Assembly (NCBI RefSeq): GCF_015767675.1
Contig: NZ_CP065217.1
Span: 3,224,001 to 3,288,000 of the forward strand
Reading direction: 5' to 3'
Source: Vibrio navarrensis
GTDB taxonomy: Bacteria; Pseudomonadota; Gammaproteobacteria; Enterobacterales; Vibrionaceae
Length of the DNA: 64,000 bases
Each line of letters begins with the position of its first letter. The stretch's first letter is position 1. The notes under the pieces were generated by a model that was not told the origin of the DNA, ran no database searches, and saw nothing but the letters and a program-made list of their open reading frames with translations. A program made the translations under genes and the position numbers. Of this stretch, positions 52,873-62,733 are shown in pieces.

Positions 52873-53895
52873 ATGCCGCATATAATAACCCGAAAAGTCG
52901 AAACTGTTGAGCAAAACTGGCTCAAACAGCTAGCGAATGGGATCTCAGATCCGACAAGCTTGTTGCAGATGTTAGAGATCGATCCCACGCCGTGGCAAGC
53001 AGGGTTTGCGGCGCGCAAGCTGTTTGCACAGCGCGTTCCCCGCAGCTTTGTCGCCAGAATGGAAAAAGGCAACCCGCACGACCCTTTGCTTAGACAAGTG
53101 TTACCACTCAGTGACGAGTTTGAGGTTCACGAAGGCTTTTCTCATGATCCGCTTGAGGAGCAAGATAACGAGATCCCCGGCCTACTGCACAAATACCGCA
53201 ATCGCGCGCTGATGATTGTCAAAGGGGGCTGTGCGATCAACTGTCGTTACTGTTTTCGCCGTCACTTTCCGTACCAGGAAAACAAAGGCAACAAATTCGC
53301 TTGGCAGCGCAGTTTGCAGTACATCGCCGAGCACCAAGAACTCAATGAAGTCATTCTCTCCGGTGGCGATCCACTGATGGCGAAAGACGATGAGATCCAA
53401 TGGCTGGTTGAACATATTGCCGCGATTCCCCACATTAAGCGGCTGAGAATTCATAGCCGCTTGCCCGTCGTCATTCCAGCGAGAGTGACAGAGGAACTGT
53501 GCCAAACACTGGCCCGTACACGTCTGCAAGTGATTTTGGTGACTCACATCAATCACGCCAACGAAATCAACCATGAACTCACCACGCAACTCGCCAAGCT
53601 CAAACAGGTTGGCGTGACACTACTTAATCAAAGTGTGCTGCTCAAGGGGGTCAACGACACGGTGGATGAGCAAGTCGCGTTGAGCGAATCGCTGTTTGAT
53701 GCTGGTATTTTGCCCTACTACTTGCATGTTTTGGACAAGGTGCAAGGAGCGGCTCATTTCTTTGTTGACGACCAACAAGCGAAGCGCATTATTCACGGAG
53801 TCATTGCGCGGGTTTCCGGTTACTTAGTGCCGAAATTGACGCGTGAAATTGGCGGCCGGCCAAGTAAAACACCGCTCGATTTGCATTTAGAGTAA
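52873..53895 (+). CDS. epmB: EF-P-lysine 2,3-aminomutase EpmB
   Basis: A radical-SAM enzyme that isomerises lysine to (R)-beta-lysine for EF-P. 340 residues; the cluster motif is CAINCRYCFRRH (C-x3-C-x2-C) and the PLP lysine lies in the C-terminal PKLTREIGG region. Divergent from efp. Confidence 0.95.
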   Translation: MPHIITRKVETVEQNWLKQLANGISDPTSLLQMLEIDPTPWQAGFAARKLFAQRVPRSFVARMEKGNPHDPLLRQVLPLSDEFEVHEGFSHDPLEEQDNEIPGLLHKYRNRALMIVKGGCAINCRYCFRRHFPYQENKGNKFAWQRSLQYIAEHQELNEVILSGGDPLMAKDDEIQWLVEHIAAIPHIKRLRIHSRLPVVIPARVTEELCQTLARTRLQVILVTHINHANEINHELTTQLAKLKQVGVTLLNQSVLLKGVNDTVDEQVALSESLFDAGILPYYLHVLDKVQGAAHFFVDDQQAKRIIHGVIARVSGYLVPKLTREIGGRPSKTPLDLHLE

Positions 53896-53972
53896 TTGTC
53901 GTTACCAGCAAAAACTTTTGTTCGATCTCATCGCCCCCAATACGCATACTCCGCGAAAATTGAGGGGGTAGC

Positions 53973-54470
53973 ATGCAAGAGACTTTAGACACTTTTCTAA
54001 ATATAGAACCATTTAGCTGGCCGGCCTTACTGTGCTGCGCGCTCAATGGCGTTCTTATTGGCGCGGAGCGTCAAACACGCGGTAAGCCCGTCGGTATCCG
54101 TACGTCGATTCTGATCATTTCTGGTACCTACTTTTTTATGTCGATGGCGGTATACCTCTCTCCCAACACCTTAGATCAAGCGCGCGTGCTTGGGCAGATC
54201 ATTACTGGCGTTGGCTTTTTGGGCGCTGGGGTGATGATGACGCAAGATGGCAAGATCCACGGCGTCACATCCGCCGCCGTGATTTGGGTGCTGGCTTCTA
54301 TGGGAATGATGATCGGGCTAGGCTTGATGCACCAGTCAGTGCTGATCACGTTACTCGCCTTGGCAGTGCTACTCGGTGTCGATAAAGCCGAAAACCGCAT
54401 TCAGGCACTGCGCCGAGGAGTACATCAAAAAATTCAACAGCGCAGAAGCTCTTCCCGCCTGATTAAATAA
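53973..54470 (+). CDS. MgtC/SapB-family membrane protein
   Basis: 165 residues with four to five membrane segments and the family signature LNGVLIGAERQTRGKPVGIRT followed by ITGVGFLGAGVMM. Members act in magnesium or acid stress or are uncharacterised. It is shorter than full MgtC and lacks the C-terminal ACT-like domain. The ATG follows TGAGGGGGTAGC. Confidence 0.85.
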   Translation: MQETLDTFLNIEPFSWPALLCCALNGVLIGAERQTRGKPVGIRTSILIISGTYFFMSMAVYLSPNTLDQARVLGQIITGVGFLGAGVMMTQDGKIHGVTSAAVIWVLASMGMMIGLGLMHQSVLITLLALAVLLGVDKAENRIQALRRGVHQKIQQRRSSSRLIK

Positions 54471-54492
54471 TTTGCGCGCAGCAAGTCATAAG

Positions 54493-54522
54493 AAACCCCG
54501 GATCATGTCCGGGGTTGTTTTT
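54493..54522 (+). terminator. Terminator after MgtC-like gene
   Basis: AACCCCGGA / TCCGGGGTT followed by GTTTTTT. Confidence 0.85.
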
Positions 54523-54567
54523 TAGGCTAGTTGTCAACGTTGCCACCGCTCAACGGGAGCGAAGTAC

Positions 54568-54615
54568 TTATTTAACGAAGTAGTTATTTAACGAAGTAGT
54601 TACTTCGCGAAGTTG
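54568..54615. repeat. 16-bp tandem repeat at the 3' end of the surface-repeat gene
   Basis: Two exact copies of TTATTTAACGAAGTAG and a third diverged one (TTACTTCGCGAAGTTG) that encodes the last residues and stop of the neighbouring minus-strand gene. Confidence 0.8.
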
Positions 54616-55154
54616 ATCAGCGGGAAGCAAGGGAAAAAACCGTTGTCGGCACAGTTAATCAAGCCGATCTGCACGCCTTCAATCTTCGCCGTTTTGTTGA
54701 ACACACCGACCTGAACGGTTGAGGTGTCAGAGAAGTTCGCCGCGCCCACATCCACCATGGTATTACCTTCGGAGTAGTTGACAAAACTCACGTTGGCCCC
54801 TTTCACATCGTTAGTGATGTTCACCGCGCCAATGTTGGCACCAGTAGTTTTTCCGGTATTCCAGTTAAAGAAACCAAGCGATGCACCTGTCATCTCTTGA
54901 TTCACTTTTGACGCGCCAAACAAACCCAAGTTTACCCCTGTGGTACGATCGGTTTCTGAAAGACCAACCACCGCTACATCAACCCCTTTCAACTCTTCGA
55001 CCTTACCGTAGAGCGCCGCCAAACGAACACCGGATACGGCATTTTCATCTGGCGCATTGAAGTTATTAAGCGAAGAAAACATCACTGGAGTTGCCGCCAT
55101 CGCTGTTGTTGAGCTCAGCGCTACCACCGCCATTGCGATTACACTCTTTTTCAT
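54600..55154 (-). CDS. Secreted protein with LA_2272-type surface repeats
   Basis: 184 residues with a signal peptide (MKKSVIAMAVVALSSTTAMA). The mature part is a series of short units such as GVNLGLFG, GASLGFFN, GANIGAVN, GANVSFVN, VDVGAANF, VQVGVFN and GVQIGLIN, spaced about every 18-20 residues. It ends CADNGFFPCFPLINFAK, which recalls the LA_2272 surface-repeat family. A beta-helix or outer-membrane location is likely; function is unknown. The ATG follows GGAGACGAAAA. A 16-bp tandem repeat begins within its last codons. Confidence 0.7.
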   Translation of the reverse strand: MKKSVIAMAVVALSSTTAMAATPVMFSSLNNFNAPDENAVSGVRLAALYGKVEELKGVDVAVVGLSETDRTTGVNLGLFGASKVNQEMTGASLGFFNWNTGKTTGANIGAVNITNDVKGANVSFVNYSEGNTMVDVGAANFSDTSTVQVGVFNKTAKIEGVQIGLINCADNGFFPCFPLINFAK

Positions 55155-55407
55155 TTTTCGTCTCCACTGATCACGACTGATTTACTAAAGGGTAGCTATT
55201 CATACCCAGAACGCGATGATTATGAACGACGTTCAATAAAGACAGGTCATTGTATTGTAAAAAATGATATTGCTAGAAAATAGATAGAATAAAGTTAAAA
55301 AATCAATTATTTAAGTAATAATCAAGGCTGGGGCGTTCTTTGCATCGTCAATAAAGCGTAAAATCTTCTGCGCTCTGCATCAACTTTGGATGGATTTCAG
55401 ATAATAA
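55155..55407. other. Gene-free region between surface-repeat gene and groEL terminator
   Basis: AT-rich; it must hold the promoter of the minus-strand surface-repeat gene. No gene or clear regulatory motif seen. Confidence 0.5.
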
Positions 55408-55435
55408 AAAAGCTGAGGATCGCTCCTCAGCTTTT
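55405..55435 (-). terminator. groEL terminator
   Basis: AAAAGCTGAGGA / TCCTCAGCTTTT, loop GCGA, then TT and an AT-rich tail on the minus strand. Confidence 0.85.
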
Positions 55436-55463
55436 CTCATTTAGGCTTAGTGCCGTGGGATGA

Positions 55464-57131
<1,668 letters not shown>

Positions 57132-57156
57132 TTAGTTCGTTGTGATTCAGAATGAA

Positions 57157-57447
57157 TTATTCAACGATTGCCATGATGTCGTTCTCAGACATGATCAGAA
57201 CTTCTTTACCGTCGATCTTTTCCGTTTTAGTGCCATAGCTTTCGGCGAAAATCACGGTGTCACCAACTTTTACGTCCAGCGGCTGCACAGAGCCGTTTTC
57301 AAGGATGCGGCCTTTGCCAACAGCCAGAACGACGCCGCGAGTTGACTTCTCTGCAGCAGAACCAGTTAAAACGATGCCACCGGCTGACTTAGATTCAACT
57401 TGTTGGCGTTCTACGATAACTCGATCATGTAACGGACGAATATTCAT
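57157..57447 (-). CDS. groS: Co-chaperonin GroES
   Basis: The heptameric lid of GroEL. 96 residues: [29 protein letters not shown] with the mobile loop, and the C-terminal [14 protein letters not shown] sigma-32 promoter lies upstream. Confidence 0.99.
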   Translation of the reverse strand: MNIRPLHDRVIVERQQVESKSAGGIVLTGSAAEKSTRGVVLAVGKGRILENGSVQPLDVKVGDTVIFAESYGTKTEKIDGKEVLIMSENDIMAIVE

Positions 57448-57523
57448 CGGTCGTCTCTCCTGAAAAATTCCATGTGTGATTTGATAATTGCCCTAAAGCA
57501 GGGCTCTAGGCCTAGTGTTATCT

Positions 57524-57552
57524 ATATAAGGGGTGATCATGATGATCCCAAG
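57524..57552 (-). promoter_or_regulatory. Sigma-32 heat-shock promoter of groESL
   Basis: On the minus strand CTTGGGA, 12 bases, CCCCTTATAT, close to the sigma-32 consensus CTTGAAA / CCCCATNT. About 75 bp before groS. No CIRCE element is seen. Confidence 0.75.
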
Positions 57553-57684
57553 GGGCGCGGGTGAAATTTTTGTGATTGAGTTAAAAGTTCACACAGTCCA
57601 GCAAAGGATTGCGTCGAAATCCCTGACTCGCTGCTAGCTAGGATTTCTTGTATCCTTGCCATTTTCCACTCAGTGGTCGCTAAT

Positions 57685-59037
57685 ATGCTCGATAAACATG
57701 GGTTGCTCACCGCCCCTATCGCACTCACACTACGCAAAATGACCATTCCGATGATCTTCGGCATGGTAGCGATCCAGATGTTTAACTTGGTTGACACCTT
57801 CTTTGTTTCCTTGCTCGGTACCCAAGCACTCGCAGCGATCAGCTATACCTTTCCGGTGACGTTTGCGGTGAACTGCATCACCATGGGTATCGGCATCGGT
57901 CTTTCCACCAGCATTGGCCGTCTACTTGGTCAGGGCGATGCCAACCAAGCCGCGCGTTTCACCAGCCACGGTTTGCTGTTGGCCGTTGCGCTGGTTGCTC
58001 TTGCCTCTACGCTTGGCTTTTTCACAGTGGATCCCCTATTTACGTTACTTGGCGCGCAAGAGCAGCTCATCCCGCTGATCGCTCAGTACATGCATGTCTG
58101 GTATCTCACCATTCCACTGTTGGTCATTCCGATGGCTGGCAACAGCGCGATTCGCGCCACGGGGGATACCAAAACGCCCGCCAAGATTATGATGCTGGCC
58201 GGACTTATCAATGGTGTTCTCGATCCGCTGCTGATCTTTGGTATCGGTCCATTTCCAGAACTCGGCATTCAAGGCGCGGCGATTGCCAGTGCGTTTAGCT
58301 GGTTCGGCGCCTTGTGCGGCTCATTCTATGTGTTGATTAAACGAGAAAAGCTGCTTGCGGCGCCTCATTGGCAACGCCTTGGCGAAGATTGGCGGCAAAT
58401 CCTCAGGGTGGGCACACCTGCCGCGTTATCCAATGCAATGAATCCGCTGTCGGGTGCGGTATTGATGATGATGCTCTCCAGTCACGGTACCGCTGCCGTA
58501 GCCGCTTATGGCGCGGCGCAGCGCATTGAGTCGATATTGATTCTGGTGTTGATGGCACTGACGTCGTCCCTGACGCCGTTTATGGCGCAAAACTTAGGGG
58601 CGAAAAATCCGCAACGCGCCTTTCAAGGACTGTTTGTCAGCATGCGTTTTTCGGTGCTCTTTCAAGGGCTGGTGTTTTTAATGATGGTACCACTGAGCAT
58701 TCCTCTGGCCAGTCTCTTTTCGCAGGAACAGAGTGTGCGCGATCTCCTGTGGCACTATTTGTTGGTGGTGCCCGCCAGTTACGGCTTTCTCGGCATTCTT
58801 ATGATGTTGGTCAGCGCCTTGAACGCCATGCATGAACCACTGAACGCGTTTCGCTGGAGCTTTATGCGTCTGTTCTTCTTTACACTGCCAGCAGCTTGGC
58901 TTGGCAGCCAACTCTACTCCATTGAAGGCCTGTTTGTTGGGATTGCGCTGGGTAACTTGGCTGGCGGAATTTGCGGTTATCTGTATGCGTTGAATAAACG
59001 CAAAACACATTTACAACTCAGTGAAAACAGCCAATGA
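57685..59037 (+). CDS. MATE-family efflux transporter
   Basis: 450 residues with twelve hydrophobic segments in two MatE repeats (about residues 15-175 and 240-400); NLVDTFFVSLLGTQALAAISYTFPVTF and GIGLSTSIGRLLGQGD are typical of the first. Exports cationic compounds or drugs with Na+ or H+; the substrate is unknown. The ATG at 57685 is preferred to a GTG 12 nt upstream; neither has a strong ribosome site. Confidence 0.85.
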   Translation: MLDKHGLLTAPIALTLRKMTIPMIFGMVAIQMFNLVDTFFVSLLGTQALAAISYTFPVTFAVNCITMGIGIGLSTSIGRLLGQGDANQAARFTSHGLLLAVALVALASTLGFFTVDPLFTLLGAQEQLIPLIAQYMHVWYLTIPLLVIPMAGNSAIRATGDTKTPAKIMMLAGLINGVLDPLLIFGIGPFPELGIQGAAIASAFSWFGALCGSFYVLIKREKLLAAPHWQRLGEDWRQILRVGTPAALSNAMNPLSGAVLMMMLSSHGTAAVAAYGAAQRIESILILVLMALTSSLTPFMAQNLGAKNPQRAFQGLFVSMRFSVLFQGLVFLMMVPLSIPLASLFSQEQSVRDLLWHYLLVVPASYGFLGILMMLVSALNAMHEPLNAFRWSFMRLFFFTLPAAWLGSQLYSIEGLFVGIALGNLAGGICGYLYALNKRKTHLQLSENSQ

Positions 59038-59038
59038 A

Positions 59039-59062
59039 AAGGCCGCGTGATGACGCGGCCTT
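59039..59062. terminator. Bidirectional terminator MATE / pfkA
   Basis: AAGGCCGCGT / ACGCGGCCTT, loop GATG, with GTTTT on the plus side and TTCATT on the minus side. Confidence 0.75.
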
Positions 59063-59084
59063 GTTTTATGGCTTTAAACCCAGC

Positions 59085-60047
59085 TTAGAACAGCTCTTCG
59101 GCTACTTTGAACAAATCATTGCGCACTGGGCGCTTCATGTTCTCAATTGCATCGATGATATCGTGATGCACGAGCTGCTCTTTAACGATACCCACACAGC
59201 GACCACCGTGACCTTCCATCAGCAGATGTACAGCGTAGTTACCCATGCGAGAAGCAAGAACGCGGTCAAACGCCGTTGGTTTACCACCACGCTGAATATG
59301 ACCCAAAACAGTCGCGCGTGTTTCACGCCCAGTACCCGCTTCGATCTCTTTCGCCAGTTGGTTGGCATCCATCATCAGTTCGGTCAGCGCGATGATCGCG
59401 TGTTTCTTACCTTTCGAGATACCATCTTTAATGTTGTTGATCAGCTTCTCTTTATCTAAGCCCGTTTCTGGCGTGATGATGTACTCACAACCACCGGCAA
59501 TCGCTGACATCAGCGTCAAATCACCACAGTGGCGACCCATGATTTCAACAATCGAAATACGCTGGTGAGAAGATGACGTATCACGCAGACGGTCAATCGA
59601 TTCGATCACCGTGTTCAGCGCGGTTAGGTAACCGATGGTGTAATCCGTGCCCGCGATATCGTTGTCGATTGTGCCTGGCAGACCGATACATGGGTAACCC
59701 ATTTCCGTCAGCTTCTTCGCACCCATGTACGAACCGTCACCGCCGATCACCACCAGCGCATCAATGCCGTGGGCTTTTAGGTTTTCGATCGCTTTTTCGC
59801 GGACAGCCACTTCTCTAAACTCAGGGAAACGCGCCGAACCGAGGAAAGTACCACCACGGTTGATCACATCAGAAACGCTTGAACGATCAAGTGGCTTAAT
59901 GCGGCCTTCATAGAGACCAAGGTAACCGTCATAGATACCATACACTTCAAGGCCTGCACCCAATGCTGTACGAACCACGCCGCGGATTGCCGCGTTCATA
60001 CCTGGGGCATCGCCACCACTTGTCAAAACACCGATCTTTTTAATCAT
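59085..60047 (-). CDS. pfkA: 6-phosphofructokinase
   Basis: Phosphorylates fructose-6-phosphate in glycolysis. 320 residues: ATP-binding [18 protein letters not shown] and GGDGSYMGA, the catalytic [14 protein letters not shown], and [12 protein letters not shown]. The ATG at 60047 follows GAGGGTGAGC. The cpxP-fieF-pfkA order is as in E. coli. Confidence 0.98.
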   Translation of the reverse strand: MIKKIGVLTSGGDAPGMNAAIRGVVRTALGAGLEVYGIYDGYLGLYEGRIKPLDRSSVSDVINRGGTFLGSARFPEFREVAVREKAIENLKAHGIDALVVIGGDGSYMGAKKLTEMGYPCIGLPGTIDNDIAGTDYTIGYLTALNTVIESIDRLRDTSSSHQRISIVEIMGRHCGDLTLMSAIAGGCEYIITPETGLDKEKLINNIKDGISKGKKHAIIALTELMMDANQLAKEIEAGTGRETRATVLGHIQRGGKPTAFDRVLASRMGNYAVHLLMEGHGGRCVGIVKEQLVHHDIIDAIENMKRPVRNDLFKVAEELF

Positions 60048-60329
60048 GCTCACCCTCGATCTTTGGCAATCAATATTTAATTTTTCTTTATCGTAGCTGG
60101 TAACCAGCTACCTAAATAATGGGAAAATCTGTCTGCAATGTTACATTTCCTCTACAGGAATACCAACGAAAACACACAAATTTATGTAACTTTTCTACTT
60201 ATGTAAGAGTATTACAGTTTTGCAGTAAAACTTTGTTGATTCATATCAGGATCAGGAATCTTAATAGATGTAGATGGAAAGATAGTCAACAACGCCTTTT
60301 TTGTCTTCAAGACAAGGCGAATTTTTCGC

Positions 60330-61241
60330 TTAAGACCACTGCTGTTCAATGTGCTCTTTCTCGCTGCTGACCACCACAGAATAAGGATCTTGATGAATCA
60401 ACACATCCGAAGCGGGAAACAATTCCAACAGTTTCGCTTCCACTTCATCGGCAATTTGATGCGCTTTGATCAGCGGTAAATGATCATCGAGTTCCAAATG
60501 CAACTGGATAAAACGCGTTGGGCCCGACATGCGCGTGCGCAACTGATGCACCCCAAGGACATGCTCGACCGTTAGGCACGCGCAGTTGATCTGCTCCAGT
60601 TCTTCGTCGGGCAATTTACGATCGAGCAGTGTTTGCACCGCCTCACTGACCATTTTGAACGCGCTGTAGAGGATAAATAGACCAATGCCGACCGCAAACA
60701 CCGCATCCGCTTGACCGACACCAAAGTAACTCAGGCCAAGGGCCAACATGATCGCAGCATTCATAAACAGATCGCTTTGATAATGCAGCGAGTCGGCGGC
60801 AATTGCCTGACTTCCCGTCGCCTTCACCACGTGTTTTTGAAACGTCACCAAACCAAGTGTCACCACCATGGCAAATAAGCTGACATAAACGCCGTATTCA
60901 GGGGAGTTCAACAAGTGAGGGCGGAAAAAGCGATCAACGCCATTTAAGATGAGGAAAACCGCCGAACCGGAAATAAACATCGCTTGTGCCAAAGCGGCTA
61001 AGGATTCCGCTTTGCCGTGTCCAAAAGTATGCTCTTCGTCGGCGGGTTGCAACGCATAGCGCACCACCAGCAAATTGACCACGGAGGCGGCGATATCCAA
61101 CATCGAGTCAATCAGTGAGGCGAGTAAACTGACCGACCCCGTCACCCACCAAGCGGCGATTTTCACCAAAAGAAGAAGGGTCGCGACCGTAGTTGCCGTC
61201 CAGGCGGCCATGGTCACTAATCGTGCATATTGCTGTTTCAT
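60330..61241 (-). CDS. fieF: Cation-efflux pump FieF (iron/zinc, CDF family)
   Basis: An inner-membrane exporter of Fe2+/Zn2+ driven by protons. 303 residues, six membrane segments, metal sites in [12 protein letters not shown] and HYQSDLFMN, and a cytosolic C-terminal domain ([18 protein letters not shown]). The ATG at 61241 matches the E. coli FieF start; two more in-frame starts lie just upstream. Confidence 0.93.
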   Translation of the reverse strand: MKQQYARLVTMAAWTATTVATLLLLVKIAAWWVTGSVSLLASLIDSMLDIAASVVNLLVVRYALQPADEEHTFGHGKAESLAALAQAMFISGSAVFLILNGVDRFFRPHLLNSPEYGVYVSLFAMVVTLGLVTFQKHVVKATGSQAIAADSLHYQSDLFMNAAIMLALGLSYFGVGQADAVFAVGIGLFILYSAFKMVSEAVQTLLDRKLPDEELEQINCACLTVEHVLGVHQLRTRMSGPTRFIQLHLELDDHLPLIKAHQIADEVEAKLLELFPASDVLIHQDPYSVVVSSEKEHIEQQWS

Positions 61242-61303
61242 AATCATTTCAAACTCAACCAACAGACGGCCAGTATAACTCGCGCTTTATTGAATGAATA
61301 TGA

Positions 61304-61334
61304 AACAATTAGGGCGACATTGCTGTCGCCCTAA
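61304..61334 (-). terminator. cpxP terminator
   Basis: TTAGGGCGACA / TGTCGCCCTAA, loop GCAA, then TTGTTTC on the minus strand. Confidence 0.75.
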
Positions 61335-61338
61335 GAGA

Positions 61339-61857
61339 TTAATTATCCGCTTTGTCTGCAAAGCGTTTGTGCATTTTCGCACTGCACTCCTGCATACGCT
61401 CATTTTGTAACTCAACAAATTTCGCTTTCTGCTCTGGAGTCAGAACGCTCAGCATCTTGTGCTGTTTCTCTAACATTTGCACACGGCGCTCTGCCTGTTT
61501 CGCCGCCATCTCTTTCGCCAGCTCATTGGCCGCATTGGCATCGAATGTGTCGGCTAACACTAACGCTTGCGCTTTAGCATGGTGCGCTTGACGCTCCGCC
61601 TGATTGTCAGCGAACTTGCCTTTAGACTGCGCTTTCATCTCTTTACGGCCCGCTTGACGCATCGAGTCCAATTGCTCTTTTTGTGCATCGGTCAGGTTCA
61701 ACTCACGGAAGATACCGCGATCCATTCCCATGCCACACTCGTCGTCAGGTCCGCCTTTGTGATGGCCTTTACCACCACCGAAAGCAAACGCACTTGCGGT
61801 TGCCAAAGTTAAAGGAAGAATCGCCGCAGCCAGTACCAGTTTTTTTACCGTTTTCAT
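61339..61857 (-). CDS. cpxP: Periplasmic stress adaptor CpxP (Spy family)
   Basis: An inhibitor of the CpxA sensor and chaperone for misfolded periplasmic proteins. 172 residues with a signal peptide and two LTxxQ-type motifs (LNLTDAQKEQ and LTPEQKAKF), otherwise helical and rich in Ala, Gln and Lys. Mature N-terminus has a His/Gly-rich start (GGGKGHHKGG). Divergent from cpxRA, with CpxR boxes between. Confidence 0.9.
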   Translation of the reverse strand: MKTVKKLVLAAAILPLTLATASAFAFGGGKGHHKGGPDDECGMGMDRGIFRELNLTDAQKEQLDSMRQAGRKEMKAQSKGKFADNQAERQAHHAKAQALVLADTFDANAANELAKEMAAKQAERRVQMLEKQHKMLSVLTPEQKAKFVELQNERMQECSAKMHKRFADKADN

Positions 61858-61930
61858 AATCTATTCCTTACTCATTCAGTTGTTTCTGAGCTGCTTTCAC
61901 AGCGCTTGAGTTTAGAATACAAAACCCTGA

Positions 61931-61945
61931 GTAAAGCGGCGTATA
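61931..61945. promoter_or_regulatory. Partial CpxR box
   Basis: GTAAA-GCGGC-GTATA, one mismatch in the second half-site, 6 bp from the perfect box. Confidence 0.5.
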
Positions 61946-61951
61946 GAGAGC

Positions 61952-61966
61952 GTAAAGTATCGTAAA
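61952..61966. promoter_or_regulatory. CpxR box
   Basis: GTAAA-GTATC-GTAAA, exact match to the CpxR consensus GTAAA-N5-GTAAA, in the cpxP/cpxR gap. It fits auto-activation of cpxRA and activation of cpxP. Confidence 0.85.
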
Positions 61967-62044
61967 GAGCGACATTGCTCCTCATACCTGACGGCCATTT
62001 CACAGTAATATTAAGGCAGAACGACGATATGTGAAGGTAATCCT

Positions 62045-62731
62045 ATGGCCAATATTCTGCTGATTGACGACGACACCGAGCTGACCGGTTTGCTGACCGA
62101 AGTTCTTTCATACGAAGGATTTAATATCACCGAAGCGAATGATGGCGAAAGTGGCCTTGCGGCACTGACGGCAGAGATCGATCTGATTCTATTGGATGTG
62201 ATGATGCCCAAACTCAACGGCATCGACACCTTAAAACGCCTGCGTGCACACTGGGAAACCCCGGTCTTGATGCTGACCGCCAAAGGGGAAGAGATTGACC
62301 GAGTGCTCGGCCTTGAGCTGGGTGCCGACGACTATTTGCCCAAACCGTTCAGCGACCGCGAGCTGCTGGCACGCATCAAAGCGATTTTACGCCGCACCAG
62401 CAACCCCAAAGGCGCGAAAAACGGTGGCGACTGCATTGAGTATCAAGACCTCAAACTCTACCCGGGCAGACAAGAAGCCTATTGCCAAGAGAGCCTACTA
62501 GATCTCACCTCAACAGAATTTGCCCTCCTGAGCCATTTTGTGCAGAACCCGGGGGAAACGCTGACCAAAGAGACGCTCAGTTTGGATGTGCTTGGCAAGC
62601 GCCTCGCCGCGTTTGATCGCGCCATTGATATGCACGTGTCCAATTTACGCAAAAAGCTTCCCGAGCGAGCCGATGGCAAGTCACGCATCAAAACCTTGCG
62701 TGGCCGTGGCTATTTGATGGTTGAGGAATAA
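62045..62731 (+). CDS. cpxR: Envelope-stress response regulator CpxR
   Basis: An OmpR-type regulator phosphorylated by CpxA. 228 residues: receiver domain with acidic pair IDDDTEL, phospho-Asp in ILLDVMMPKLNG (near residue 51), conserved Thr in MLTAKGEEID and Lys in YLPKPFSDREL. A C-terminal winged helix (FDRAIDMHVSNLRKKLPE; IKTLRGRGYLM) binds GTAAA repeats. cpxA begins 2 nt after the stop. Confidence 0.97.
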   Translation: MANILLIDDDTELTGLLTEVLSYEGFNITEANDGESGLAALTAEIDLILLDVMMPKLNGIDTLKRLRAHWETPVLMLTAKGEEIDRVLGLELGADDYLPKPFSDRELLARIKAILRRTSNPKGAKNGGDCIEYQDLKLYPGRQEAYCQESLLDLTSTEFALLSHFVQNPGETLTKETLSLDVLGKRLAAFDRAIDMHVSNLRKKLPERADGKSRIKTLRGRGYLMVEE

Positions 62732-62733
62732 GC

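Noticed and set aside
59034..59459. 141-residue plus-strand frame after the MATE gene
   Set aside because: Lies antisense over pfkA and the shared terminator.
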